From the NCBI GenBank assembly GCA_016183985.1, contig JACPDN010000001.1, forward strand, positions 1-64,000: a DNA stretch of 64,000 bases, in the 5' to 3' direction. The notes below the pieces were generated by a model. It saw only the letters and a program-made list of their open reading frames with translations, searched no databases and had not been told where the DNA came from. Position numbers and translations under genes: made by a program. This document shows positions 52,426 through 60,870 of the stretch, in pieces (positions within the stretch are counted from its first letter, which is position 1; each line of letters begins with the position of its first letter). This DNA comes from Pseudomonadota bacterium (lineage in GTDB: Bacteria; Pseudomonadota; Alphaproteobacteria; Dongiales; Dongiaceae).

Positions 52426-53988
52426 TCACCCCTTGCGCATATGCGCCCGGTCCAAGCGCACCGGGAACTTCGCCCGGATCGCATCATCGACCGCTGCCGG
52501 GATATGCGCCGGGTAATGGTTGTTCATGATCTGCTTCAATTTCTTCTGCGCGCGAGCGACCGCGTCCGGCCTCCCCTGCTCAACCCATTCCTTCGGATTC
52601 GAGCGATCGCCGACCAGCGGATAAACATATTCCGTCTGCATCAGCTGCAAGGTCTGATCGGACCCCAGGTAATGGCCCGGGCCTTCCAGGCAGGTCTTGC
52701 GAATGGTTTCGATCGAGAGATGCTCGTCCGAAACATCGATGCCTTTGATCGTGCGCTGCGTCGCACCGATGATGTCGTTGTCGATGAGGAGGCTCTCGAG
52801 GCAGAAGCCCAGCAAGCTTGCATGCATGCCAGCCGATTCGTAGATCATGTTGGCGCCGGCATTGCCGACCAAAGCGTGGTTATAGGCCTTCTCATAGCCC
52901 GCCTGCGCGTCCGGCGTCTTCGAATCCGTCATGCCGGAGGCCGTGCCGCCGGTGAGGTCGTAGAACTGCGCCATCTGCGCCGACGCCGCCGAAAGCAGCG
53001 CCTGTTCCGGTGACCCGCCGGACATCGCGCCGGTCCTGAGATCGGAGACGAAGCACCAGGTGCCGAAGATCGCCGGCGCGCCCGGCTTGATCGCGTTCAC
53101 ATAGACGAGGCCAGCCAGGCATTCCGCCACTTCCTGCACGATGGCACCGGCAAGGGCCGCCGGCGCCGTCGCACCCGCCTGGCCCGCCGAGAGCAGCAAC
53201 ACCGGCATGCCGCCGCGCACGGCGATCTCCAGACAACGGCAGGCGTCCTGCGCGAATTTAAGCGGTGGCACCACGAAGCAGTTCGACTGGCTGACGAAAG
53301 GCCGCTCGCGCCACTTGTCCTCGCCGCCCGCGATCATGTGCAGCATCTCAAGGCTGGCTTCGAGATGGCGTGGATCGACCCAGCTCGACCCCACATGCTT
53401 GGTCGTACCGGAGACGGCCGCATAGCAGGTGTTGAAATCCATCTCGAACGGGTCGGGCAGTTCCCGGCACACCACCGAGCGCTGGCAGAAATGGATGTGA
53501 TCGAGCGTGTCGACGATGCGGGCGATATCGAACTGGTCCTTGGTCACCGAATCGCGATAGTCGCCGGTGATCGGATCGATCATGTGCACCGCTGCACCCG
53601 CCGTGCCGAAATAGACCTTCTTGTCCCAGGGATGGAGATCATGGCGCGGGTCCTGGCCATAGAGCGGAAAGCGGCGCGCGGCCTTGGCCAGCGTGTCCTC
53701 GATCACCGCACGCGGGAAGGTGAGGCGGCCATTGCTGTTGAGGATGGCGCCGGCCTTGGTCATCACCTCAATGCCGGAGGGAATCGCATCGGCCATGCCG
53801 ATCTTTTCGAGGACGTCGATCGCCGCATTGTGGATCTTGAGCACCTCGGCATCGGTCAGCGGTTTATAGCGGCCACCCTCCATGCCAGACCGCACTGGCT
53901 GCTGGTTCTCCGGCAACGGGGCGGCCCGGGCCGCCCGGCGCGCCTCGCGCCCACCGCGCCGCACTGCCAGATCCGTCGTCCCACTCAT
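52426..53988 (-). CDS. MttB-family (COG5598) methyltransferase, non-pyrrolysine
   Basis: The 520-residue protein belongs to the trimethylamine methyltransferase superfamily, with YKPLTDAEVLKIHNAAIDVLEKIG, YGQDPRHDLHPWDKKVYFGT and GAPAIFGTWCFVSDLRTGAMSGG. There is no in-frame amber codon, so it belongs to the group without pyrrolysine whose studied members demethylate glycine betaine, proline betaine or similar. They normally pass the methyl group to a corrinoid protein; no such gene is nearby. ATG 53988 has GAGGAG 7 bases upstream. A basic Arg/Ala-rich N-terminal extension (about 35 residues) precedes the domain. It diverges from the LysR regulator. Confidence 0.92.
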   Translation of the reverse strand: MSGTTDLAVRRGGREARRAARAAPLPENQQPVRSGMEGGRYKPLTDAEVLKIHNAAIDVLEKIGMADAIPSGIEVMTKAGAILNSNGRLTFPRAVIEDTLAKAARRFPLYGQDPRHDLHPWDKKVYFGTAGAAVHMIDPITGDYRDSVTKDQFDIARIVDTLDHIHFCQRSVVCRELPDPFEMDFNTCYAAVSGTTKHVGSSWVDPRHLEASLEMLHMIAGGEDKWRERPFVSQSNCFVVPPLKFAQDACRCLEIAVRGGMPVLLLSAGQAGATAPAALAGAIVQEVAECLAGLVYVNAIKPGAPAIFGTWCFVSDLRTGAMSGGSPEQALLSAASAQMAQFYDLTGGTASGMTDSKTPDAQAGYEKAYNHALVGNAGANMIYESAGMHASLLGFCLESLLIDNDIIGATQRTIKGIDVSDEHLSIETIRKTCLEGPGHYLGSDQTLQLMQTEYVYPLVGDRSNPKEWVEQGRPDAVARAQKKLKQIMNNHYPAHIPAAVDDAIRAKFPVRLDRAHMRKG

Positions 53989-54089
53989 GAGCGTCTCCTC
54001 GCATTCATATCCCGCGTATAGACCCGCGTTTTCGTGGCGATATTCGCCCTGCACCCCATTTCCGGCAAGCGACCGTTCTTCAGCTTTTC

Positions 54090-54099
54090 ATGAATTCAT
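54090..54099. promoter_or_regulatory. Possible LysR-type binding site
   Basis: ATGAATTCAT is a ten-base palindrome in the 151-base gap between the divergent mttB and lysR genes. LysR-type activators usually bind such sites and act on the divergent gene. Only one clear site is seen. Confidence 0.3.
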
Positions 54100-54139
54100 T
54101 TCACGTGTATCTTGCAAAAAACACGGTAAATCATGCGCC

Positions 54140-55054
54140 ATGGCCAAACGAAACCTTCCATCGCTGAAATCGCTTCAGGCATTCGAGGCCGCGGCCCGGC
54201 ATTTGTCGTTCCGGGTGGCGGCCGAGGAATTGTCACTGACCCAATCGGCCATCAGCCACCAGGTGGCGGGGCTGGAGGAGCGCTTGGGTACCTCCCTCTT
54301 CCGCCGCGCCGCACGCCGGGTGGAACTGACCGAGGCCGGCGCCCAGCTTTATCCGTATTTGCGGGACGGTTTCGACCGCATGGCGCAAGGGGTGGGCCTC
54401 GTCGACCGCGTGCGCATCTCCGGCGATCTGGTCGTGCAGGTTTATGTGACGGTGGCGGTGCGCTGGCTGCTGCCGCGGCTCCATCAGTTCCAGGCAGCGC
54501 ATCCTGATATCCTGGTGAGGCTTTCGACCAGCCAGCTCGATTGGGAGTTCGACCCAATGACAAGTGATCTGGGCCTCATCTGCACCAGGAAGCCGCATGG
54601 GCCGGGCGTTCATTACACGCATCTCTTCGACGCCAAGCTCGTCGCCGTCTGCAGTCCTGCCGTCCAGCGCGCTGGCATGGGTCTTCGCCAGCCGGCCGAC
54701 CTCGTCAATCACGCCATGCTGCAGGTCTATACCGCCGCCGAGGATTGGCATGACTGGCTGGAGGCCGCGGGCCTCCCCACCTTGAAGGGCCGCGCCGCCC
54801 CGAAATTCGATTCCTACCTCCTCGCCATCGAAGCGGCGATCGAGGGCCAGGGTGTCGCGGTCGTGCCCGAATTCATGGTGGCGCCGGACTTGAAGGTCGG
54901 GCGCCTGGTGAAGCCGTTCCCAGATATCGATGTCCGTCACGGCGCCAGCTGGTACCTCGCCTGTCTCGAAGAGCGCGTGAAGGAACCCAGCATGCAGCAT
55001 TTCCGCGACTGGCTGGTCACGGAAATCGCCAACGACCCGGCGTTTCAGGCGTGA
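54140..55054 (+). CDS. GcvA-like LysR-family regulator
   Basis: The 304-residue regulator has an N-terminal winged HTH (about residues 5-63) with the GcvA-type sequence SLKSLQAFEAAARHLSFRVA, LSLTQSAISHQVAGLE and GTSLFRRAARRVELTEAG, and a LysR substrate-binding domain with RWLLPRLHQFQAAHPDI. Divergence from mttB and the dehydrogenases suggests it controls them in response to a methylated amine; that is inference from position. The gene ends inside a 14-base tandem repeat. Confidence 0.92.
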   Translation: MAKRNLPSLKSLQAFEAAARHLSFRVAAEELSLTQSAISHQVAGLEERLGTSLFRRAARRVELTEAGAQLYPYLRDGFDRMAQGVGLVDRVRISGDLVVQVYVTVAVRWLLPRLHQFQAAHPDILVRLSTSQLDWEFDPMTSDLGLICTRKPHGPGVHYTHLFDAKLVAVCSPAVQRAGMGLRQPADLVNHAMLQVYTAAEDWHDWLEAAGLPTLKGRAAPKFDSYLLAIEAAIEGQGVAVVPEFMVAPDLKVGRLVKPFPDIDVRHGASWYLACLEERVKEPSMQHFRDWLVTEIANDPAFQA

Positions 55055-55108
55055 GGTTTCAGGCGTAGAATTCCAGGCGTAGAATTCCAGGCGTAGAATT
55101 CCAGGCAT
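55047..55108 (+). repeat. Tandem repeat of a 14-base unit across the lysR stop codon
   Basis: The unit AGGCGTAGAATTCC occurs three times in a row (55061-55102), preceded by a degenerate copy AGGCGTGAGGTTTC (55047-55060) that carries the TGA stop of the regulator gene, and followed by a partial copy AGGCAT. Each full unit holds a TAG instead. The design is like the 15-base repeat at 24775. Confidence 0.88.
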
Positions 55109-55143
55109 AACGGGTCCAAAGCCCGCCAGACCCAATCGGCCGC

Positions 55144-55191
55144 TTGACTGAAATACCCAATTTAGGTACAAATATACCCAAAATGGGTATA
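55144..55191 (+). promoter_or_regulatory. Promoter and twin operators of the MNT/HEPN pair
   Basis: TTGACT (55144-55149) and TACAAA (55167-55172) are 17 bases apart. Between and after them lie two related palindromes: TACCCAATTTAGGTA (55154-55168) and the perfect TATACCCAAAATGGGTATA (55173-55191), with centres 21 bases apart, two turns of the helix. The second palindrome covers the expected start of transcription and the ATG at 55183. A repressor bound to both would block the promoter; the HTH of the MNT protein is the obvious candidate. Confidence 0.7.
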
Positions 55192-55794
55192 ACGCTGGCA
55201 TCTTCCAATTTGTCCAACGCGCTGTTTTCGCGCGTCCAGGCACGCGTGCTCGGCATCTTGTTCGGTGAACCGGAGCAGGACTTTCCCGTCACCGAGATCA
55301 TTTCGCGAGCCGGCTCAGGGCGTGGCGCCGTTCAGCGCGAATTGGAGAAGCTGACCAAAGCCGGCATCCTGGCGACAACGGCCCAGGGAGGCCGTCGTCT
55401 CTATCACGCCAACAAGGCATCGCCGATCTTCACCGAGCTGCGGCAACTGGTGTTGAAGACGATCGGCATCATTGAGCCGATCCGCGCGGCGCTGGCACCC
55501 CATCAAGCCCTGATCGCGTCCGCCTTTGTCTATGGTTCGATCGCCAGAGGCGACGAAACGGCGAAAAGCGATATCGATCTGATGATCCTCGCGCATGACC
55601 TCGCTTATGGTGACGTGTTCGCAGCCCTTGAAGGCGCCGAAAAAATGCTCGCGCGCATGATCAGCCCGAATATGATGACGCCCGCCGAGTGGCATAAGAA
55701 ACTCAGTGAGCGCAATTCATTCGTCGTCAAAATCCTCACCCAACCAAAGCTCTTCTTAATCGGGACCGAAGATGAGCTCAGAAGCCTTAGATAA
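55183..55794 (+). CDS. MNT-type nucleotidyltransferase with N-terminal winged HTH (antitoxin candidate)
   Basis: The 203-residue protein combines a winged HTH (about residues 12-80, with SRVQARVLGILFGE and SGRGAVQRELEKLTKAG) and a minimal nucleotidyltransferase domain with VYGSIARGDETAKSDIDLMI (Gly118-Ser119; Asp130 and Asp132 as metal ligands). In known pairs the MNT partner AMPylates and silences the HEPN toxin. The ATG at 55183 lies inside the operator palindrome and has no Shine-Dalgarno, so it may be translated from a leaderless mRNA. It overlaps the HEPN gene by 23 bases. Confidence 0.88.
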   Translation: MGITLASSNLSNALFSRVQARVLGILFGEPEQDFPVTEIISRAGSGRGAVQRELEKLTKAGILATTAQGGRRLYHANKASPIFTELRQLVLKTIGIIEPIRAALAPHQALIASAFVYGSIARGDETAKSDIDLMILAHDLAYGDVFAALEGAEKMLARMISPNMMTPAEWHKKLSERNSFVVKILTQPKLFLIGTEDELRSLR

Positions 55795-56197
55795 CCTCGT
55801 CAAAACCGGTCAGTTGAAGAAAGAGCCGGCAGACCAAGCCGAGTTCGACGGCTTGCAGGCGTCCGGCATCAATCGACTGAAGGACGCAGGCAACGCCGCG
55901 CTTTCCGCCGATGGTCGGTTTGATTTGGCCTATAATGCTGCTCATGCATTGTCGCTCGCGGCGTTACGCTGGCACGGCTATCGGCCCGACAACAAACGCT
56001 ACATCGTCTTCCCGGCGCTGCAACACACACTCGGCCTGCCGCCCGCACAATGGCGTATCCTCGATAAAGCGCACAACGCTAGAAACACCGCTGAATACGA
56101 GGGATATTTCAGTGTGGACAAACAACTGCTCTCCGATCTGCTGAGTGTCACGCAAGTCCTCTGTGATGCAGTCACCAAACTCGGCCCAGTTCCTTAA
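55772..56197 (+). CDS. HEPN-domain protein (toxin candidate)
   Basis: The 141-residue helical protein is a HEPN-domain protein, with a conserved RN-x-x-EY segment (Arg104-Asn105, Glu108-Tyr109) in HNARNTAEYEG. This replaces the classic R-x4-6-H RNase motif; His101 lies just before instead of after. HEPN partners of MNT proteins cut RNA. Because the canonical His is missing in its usual place, activity must be tested. It overlaps the MNT gene by 23 bases and is the second gene of the operon. Confidence 0.87.
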   Translation: MSSEALDNLVKTGQLKKEPADQAEFDGLQASGINRLKDAGNAALSADGRFDLAYNAAHALSLAALRWHGYRPDNKRYIVFPALQHTLGLPPAQWRILDKAHNARNTAEYEGYFSVDKQLLSDLLSVTQVLCDAVTKLGPVP

Positions 56198-56212
56198 GCT
56201 GCATCGTCAGGT

Positions 56213-56482
56213 TCAATCGAACAGCTCGCTCAGCCAGGATTTCTGTTTGTAGTGTTTGTGCTTGTAGCGGTCGTCGTGGTCGCGGCGCTGATATTGCTGA
56301 TCTTCGCGATAGGGCGCCGGCTGCGGTGCGGCCGCTTGCGGTGCTTCGCGCCCGCTGCGTTCGATGATCTTGTCCAACTCGCCGCGGTCGAGCCACACGC
56401 CGCGGCATTTGCTGCAATAGTCGATCTCGATTCCCTGACGATCGCTCATCACGAGGTCCTGGTTGCAGACCGGACATTTCAT
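56213..56482 (-). CDS. TFIIB-type zinc-ribbon protein
   Basis: The 89-residue protein starts with MKCPVCNQDLVMSDRQGIEIDYC and has the second half CSKCRGVWLDRGELDKI, the zf-TFIIB pattern CPxC...CxxCxGxWLDxGE. The C-terminal half is disordered, rich in Gln, Asp, His, Lys and Tyr (YKHKHYKQKSW). Function unknown. ATG 56482 is the family start. It converges with the HEPN gene; 15 bases separate the stops. Confidence 0.88.
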   Translation of the reverse strand: MKCPVCNQDLVMSDRQGIEIDYCSKCRGVWLDRGELDKIIERSGREAPQAAAPQPAPYREDQQYQRRDHDDRYKHKHYKQKSWLSELFD

Positions 56483-56599
56483 CGGTGCATTCTCCCTGGC
56501 AGATGAGGTCCAGGTCAAATGGCCCCGGCGATGCGTCCTCGCAAGCCCCTGGCCTTGCAGAAACGCCCGTTTTCACGAAGCTGACAGAACGCTGACAGG

Positions 56600-57244
56600 T
56601 CAGCCCAGCACCCGCCGCACCAGCGGAATGGTGATGGCGCGGCCTTCGGCCAGCGCTGCGCGGTCTAGGCGGTCGGCAATCTCAGCGGCCGCGGCAAAGC
56701 TGCGTTCGATATGCCGCAGCAGATAGTCGATGACGTCCGGCGCCACATGGATCTGGCGATCGGCGAAATGCTTCACCAAGACGGCCGCGAGCAGCGCATC
56801 ATCGGGCGTCGCTACTTCGACGCTGGGGATGGCCTTCAGGCGTGAGGCGAGATCGGGCAGCTTCACGTCCCAACGCGCGGGTGCCTCGCGACTCAAGATC
56901 AGCAATGAGCCGCCGTCGTTCTTCACACGGTTGAGGAGGTGGAAGAAGGCCGTCTCATCGAGATGTGGCTCGTCGAGAATGAGGACCGGTTTTTCGGGGA
57001 GATCCGGCAGGTCCGTCGGCGCCCTCAAGAACAATGCCGCATCGCCGGCCGTTTCCTGGAACACGTGACCGAGATGCGTCTTGCCGCAACCGGCCGGCCC
57101 ATGCACCGAGAGAGCCGAGGCCGGCCAATCCGGCCAGGCCTCGATCAAGGCCAGTGCCGCCGCATTGCTGGGTGCCGCGACAAAATCCGCCGCCCCCATC
57201 GCGTGGCGCGGCGGCAGATCGAAAGGCAATTGTCCGCCGGTCAT
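56600..57244 (-). CDS. hdaA: HdaA-type DnaA homologue (regulatory inactivation of DnaA)
   Basis: The 214-residue AAA+ protein has Walker A HGPAGCGKTHLGHVF, Walker B VLILDEPHLDE, sensor 1 LLILSREAP and the arginine-finger region DLASRLKAI. It begins QLPFDLPPRHAMGAADF, with a QLPFDLP clamp-binding motif, but lacks a DnaA DNA-binding domain. HdaA proteins bind the beta clamp and stimulate DnaA-ATP hydrolysis to prevent over-initiation. It overlaps the start with the permease gene's stop by 4 bases (ATGA). Confidence 0.93.
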   Translation of the reverse strand: MTGGQLPFDLPPRHAMGAADFVAAPSNAAALALIEAWPDWPASALSVHGPAGCGKTHLGHVFQETAGDAALFLRAPTDLPDLPEKPVLILDEPHLDETAFFHLLNRVKNDGGSLLILSREAPARWDVKLPDLASRLKAIPSVEVATPDDALLAAVLVKHFADRQIHVAPDVIDYLLRHIERSFAAAAEIADRLDRAALAEGRAITIPLVRRVLG

Positions 57245-58389
57245 GGTTGGTCCGATGGTTTCGGCACGTGGTCCACGGCCTCACCCAGATGATGGCCGTG
57301 GTAGAGCGGACTTAAAAGATAGCGGCCGATACCGAAACGCACCAGCACGCCGATCGCGGCCGCCACCGGCACCGCGAGAAGCAGACCGACGAAGCCAAAG
57401 AGCGCGCCGCCGGAGAGAAGTGCGAAGATGATCCAGACCGGATGCAGGCCGACGCGGTCGCCCACCAGCTTGGGCGTCAGGAAATTGCCTTCGAGGATCT
57501 GGCCGATGAAGAAGATGCCGGCGACGATGGCCGGGCTATGCCAACCATTGAAGGTGGCGAGCGCTATCGCCATCGCCGTGACAAAGCCTGACATGGCGCC
57601 GACATAAGGGATGAAGGTGAGCACACCCGCCATCATGCCGATGACGAGGCCGAAGGGCAGGTCGACCAGCATCAGGCCCGTCGCGTAATAGACGCCGAGC
57701 ACGAGGCAGACCGTGGCCTGGCCGCGCACGAAACCGGCAAGGGTCGTGTCGATCGCCCGCATCTGCGCGCGGATGATATCGGCATGATCGCGCGGCAGCA
57801 GATGATCGATGCGGGCGATGATGAGATCCCAGTCGCGCAGGAGATAGAATGTCACGACCGGCGTGATGAAGATGAGCGACAGCAGGTTGGCCAGTGCCGC
57901 ACCGCCGGAAACGACACCCTGCACCGTCTGCGTCAGAAAACCGAAGACCGCGCCCAGCCGGCTCTTGAGCATCGCCCCCAGATCGTCGACCGCCGGCAGA
58001 TCGAATCGCACCCGGAAATTCTCATAAAGCGGCAGCAGGCGCTGATGCGCCTTTTCCACCAGATCCGGCAGGCTGGTGATGAAGGCCGTCAGCTGATCGA
58101 TGAGCAGCGGCACGATCAGCAGAAAAGCGAGGACGACGATGAGGGCGAAGACGATCGTCACCAGCGTCGTCGCCAGCGTGCGGGAGCAGCCCCATTCCTC
58201 CAGCTTGTCGCAAACGGGATCGAGGAAATAGGCAACGCCCATGCCCGCCACAAAGGGCAACAGCACCGTGCGCAGCAGATAGACAAGGATCAGGAAAACG
58301 ATGAGCGCCGCCAGATAGCTCGGCCAGCGCCGCAGCCGGGGCGGTGGCGGTTCCTCGAATTCGATATTGATGTCGCGGATGTCGGTCAT
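57241..58389 (-). CDS. PerM/AI-2E-type membrane transporter
   Basis: The 382-residue inner-membrane protein has about eight membrane helices with the family segments LPFVAGMGVAYFLDPVCD, RGQATVCLVLGVYYATGL, GVLTFIPYVGAMSG and LEGNFLTPKLVGDRVGLHPVW. The family has members that export AI-2 or act as sodium/proton antiporters; the substrate is not readable. It is upstream of and coupled to hdaA. ATG 58389 (MTDIRDINIE) is chosen since the upstream frame is in a family B repeat. Confidence 0.92.
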   Translation of the reverse strand: MTDIRDINIEFEEPPPPRLRRWPSYLAALIVFLILVYLLRTVLLPFVAGMGVAYFLDPVCDKLEEWGCSRTLATTLVTIVFALIVVLAFLLIVPLLIDQLTAFITSLPDLVEKAHQRLLPLYENFRVRFDLPAVDDLGAMLKSRLGAVFGFLTQTVQGVVSGGAALANLLSLIFITPVVTFYLLRDWDLIIARIDHLLPRDHADIIRAQMRAIDTTLAGFVRGQATVCLVLGVYYATGLMLVDLPFGLVIGMMAGVLTFIPYVGAMSGFVTAMAIALATFNGWHSPAIVAGIFFIGQILEGNFLTPKLVGDRVGLHPVWIIFALLSGGALFGFVGLLLAVPVAAAIGVLVRFGIGRYLLSPLYHGHHLGEAVDHVPKPSDQP

Positions 58390-58402
58390 CTTGCTGGCAC
58401 TA

Positions 58403-58506
58403 CCCCTCACCCCACCCTCTCCCCGCAAGCGGGGCGAGTGAGTTCCGACCGCGCCTTGCCCTTAAGCCCCTCGCCCCTCTGGGGAGAGGGGTTGGGGTGA
58501 GGGGGG
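58403..58506. repeat. CTCCCC-rich intergenic repeat, family B
   Basis: CCCCTCACCCCACCCTCTCC faces GAGGGGTTGGGGTGAGGGG, with the inner hairpin CCCCGCAAGCGGGG and the segment CCCCTCTGGGGAGAGG. This is a typical element between two genes on the same strand, here the DUF2066 and PerM-type genes. Confidence 0.8.
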
Positions 58507-58534
58507 CGTCAGTCTCGTCCTCTATCGATCTATC

Positions 58535-59659
58535 TCACGGTGTCGGCGCCACGCCGCCGCCCGAACCCAGAGTCAATGTCGCGACGCCCTCGCCACTCGG
58601 CACCATGTTGAGATCGGCCTGTTGCAGGGCGCGGATGAACTGCGCTTCGTCCCCGGCGTAGGAGATCTCGAGATCGGCACCGCTCTTGGCGAGTTCCTTC
58701 AGATTGACGCTCTTGATCAAGCTCACCTGGCCGAGGTGCCGCTTGATGGCGACCCATTGCTCGATGCCGGTCAGCGGCACATGGACCGACACTTCCGTCC
58801 GCTGGTTGGGATCGACCAGATTGGCGCTCTTCCACGCCCCTTCCAGCATCGACTGCACGGTAGCGACACCTTGGGTCATCAAGCCGTCGGGATCCGTGGC
58901 ATCGCCGGTCAGCGTGTCCTGGAACTTCTCAGGCCCTTCGGCGCCATAGCGCGTCACGTTGAGGGCGAGGCTGCGCTTGCCGTCCGGTGTCGGTGCGCTC
59001 ATCTGCGCCTCGGCCACGACGACGTCGCCGGCCTGATAGCGCTCGCCCATGAATTCGAGCTTGGGCTCATTGCCGCCCAGAGCTTCGGTCGCGGAGAGCG
59101 TGTTCTGATCGTCAAGATCGCCGCGCGGCACCACGATCGGCACCAGCGCATTGCTGGGCGGTCGCGCGGCCCAGCTCGCCAGCCATTGATTGCTCGGCCC
59201 CCAGAGCTCGGTGGTGCCCGTCTCATCCGTATAGATCGGGATGAGCAGCATCTGCTTGGCGCGGGTCTCGGCAAAGGCAACGCCCTGGCCGCTCAAGTAT
59301 TCCTGCACGGGGCCTGCAGCAAAGCGGATCGTGTAGCGGCCGACATAATGCGTCGCCGCCATCTTTTCTTCCTCGATCTCGACATCCGAGACCCAGGAGC
59401 CGATTTCGTCATCGCCAGGGAGCTGCAGCCCCGCCACTTGATCGGCCGGGGCGATTTCAGCGAGTACCTTCTTCAAGGCCTCGCGCTGGGCCATCACCAC
59501 GGCCTGGTCGCGCAGGGTGGCGGCATCGCCCGTCACGTCGACCGGCACGCCGGATGCCACATAGACATTTTGCGCCGAGGCCGGAGACGCCAGCACAAAC
59601 CCCGCCAGCAAGCCAAGAACCCCTAGGAAACTGCGAATCGAGACGCCCGCTGGGGCCAT
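58535..59659 (-). CDS. DUF2066 domain exported protein
   Basis: The 374-residue protein has a signal peptide (about residues 1-29, ending ASPASAQN) and an all-beta DUF2066-type region that starts VYVASGVPVDVTGDAATLRD and contains ALKKVLAEIAP. Function is unknown. It precedes the PerM/hdaA pair, with purMN divergent, which is the usual alphaproteobacterial neighbourhood. ATG 59659 (MAPAGVSIRSF) places the signal peptide at the N-terminus. Confidence 0.85.
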   Translation of the reverse strand: MAPAGVSIRSFLGVLGLLAGFVLASPASAQNVYVASGVPVDVTGDAATLRDQAVVMAQREALKKVLAEIAPADQVAGLQLPGDDEIGSWVSDVEIEEEKMAATHYVGRYTIRFAAGPVQEYLSGQGVAFAETRAKQMLLIPIYTDETGTTELWGPSNQWLASWAARPPSNALVPIVVPRGDLDDQNTLSATEALGGNEPKLEFMGERYQAGDVVVAEAQMSAPTPDGKRSLALNVTRYGAEGPEKFQDTLTGDATDPDGLMTQGVATVQSMLEGAWKSANLVDPNQRTEVSVHVPLTGIEQWVAIKRHLGQVSLIKSVNLKELAKSGADLEISYAGDEAQFIRALQQADLNMVPSGEGVATLTLGSGGGVAPTP

Positions 59660-59786
59660 TGCAAACCACCCTGAAATGCGTATTGTCCGACCGAGCTTAT
59701 AGCAAATCTGTGTCCAAGGAAGCCAGAGGCGGCACCCGTTTCGGATCTCCGGGCACCAGCAATCACAAGGACTTAAAGTACATACC

Positions 59787-60860
59787 ATGGGCAATGGCAT
59801 CACCTATCGCGATGCCGGGGTCGATATCGATGCCGGCAATGCCCTGGTCGAGGCGATCAAACCGCTGGCCAAGGCCACGGCGCGGGCCGGTGCGGACGCT
59901 GGATTGGGCGGATTCGGCGCCTTTTTCGACCCCAAGCGGGCCGGTTTCCGCGATCCCATCCTGGTTGCCACGACCGACGGCGTCGGCACGAAGCTGAAGA
60001 TCGCCATCGAAGCCGGTTGCCATGACACGATCGGCATCGACCTCGTCGCCATGTGCGTCAACGATCTGGTCGTCCAGGGCGCCGAGCCGCTTTTCTTCCT
60101 CGACTATTTCGCGACCGGCAAACTCGACGTCGAAACCGGCAAGCAGATCATTTCCGGCATCGCCGATGGCTGCAAGCAGGCCGGCTGTGCCTTGATCGGC
60201 GGCGAAACGGCGGAAATGCCCGGCATGTATGCCAAGGGCGATTACGATCTCGCCGGCTTTGCGGTGGGCGCGGTCGAGCGTGACGCCGCCATCACCGGTG
60301 CCAATGTCGCCGAAGGCGATATCGTGCTGGGCCTCGGCTCCAGCGGCGTTCATTCCAACGGCTATTCGCTGGTGAGGAAGATCGTCGAGGTGAGCGGTCT
60401 CACTTACGATTCCGATGCGCCGTTCCAGAAGGGCACACGCCTCGGCAACGCGCTCCTGACGCCGACCAAAATCTATGTCCGCTCCTGCCTTGCCGCCATC
60501 CGCGCCGACAGCGCGAAGCTCGGCGGCGTGAAGGCGCTGGCCCATATCACCGGCGGCGGCCTGCTGGAGAACATTCCCCGCGTGCTGCCGAAGAATCTGG
60601 CCTGCAGCATCGATGCTGCGGCCTGGACCCTGCCACCGGTCTTCAGCTGGATGCGCAAGGTCGCCGGCACGGATGCCCAGGAAATGGCCCGCACCTTCAA
60701 TTGCGGCATCGGCATGGTGATGGTGGTGGCGCGCGATGATGCCGCCGGTATCGCCAAGGTTCTGCGCGATGCGGGCGAGGTTGTCAGTGAGATTGGTCGG
60801 ATCACGGCACGCGCAGACGGTGCCGCCGGCTGCGAGGTCCGCAACACCGGGCATTGGTAG
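59787..60860 (+). CDS. purM: Phosphoribosylformylglycinamidine cyclo-ligase
   Basis: PurM (AIR synthetase), 357 residues, closes the imidazole ring in purine synthesis. The N-terminal [21 protein letters not shown], metal and nucleotide-binding [29 protein letters not shown] and [17 protein letters not shown] are all present. It precedes purN by 10 bases. Confidence 0.97.
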   Translation: MGNGITYRDAGVDIDAGNALVEAIKPLAKATARAGADAGLGGFGAFFDPKRAGFRDPILVATTDGVGTKLKIAIEAGCHDTIGIDLVAMCVNDLVVQGAEPLFFLDYFATGKLDVETGKQIISGIADGCKQAGCALIGGETAEMPGMYAKGDYDLAGFAVGAVERDAAITGANVAEGDIVLGLGSSGVHSNGYSLVRKIVEVSGLTYDSDAPFQKGTRLGNALLTPTKIYVRSCLAAIRADSAKLGGVKALAHITGGGLLENIPRVLPKNLACSIDAAAWTLPPVFSWMRKVAGTDAQEMARTFNCGIGMVMVVARDDAAGIAKVLRDAGEVVSEIGRITARADGAAGCEVRNTGHW

Positions 60861-60870
60861 GAATCGGGTA

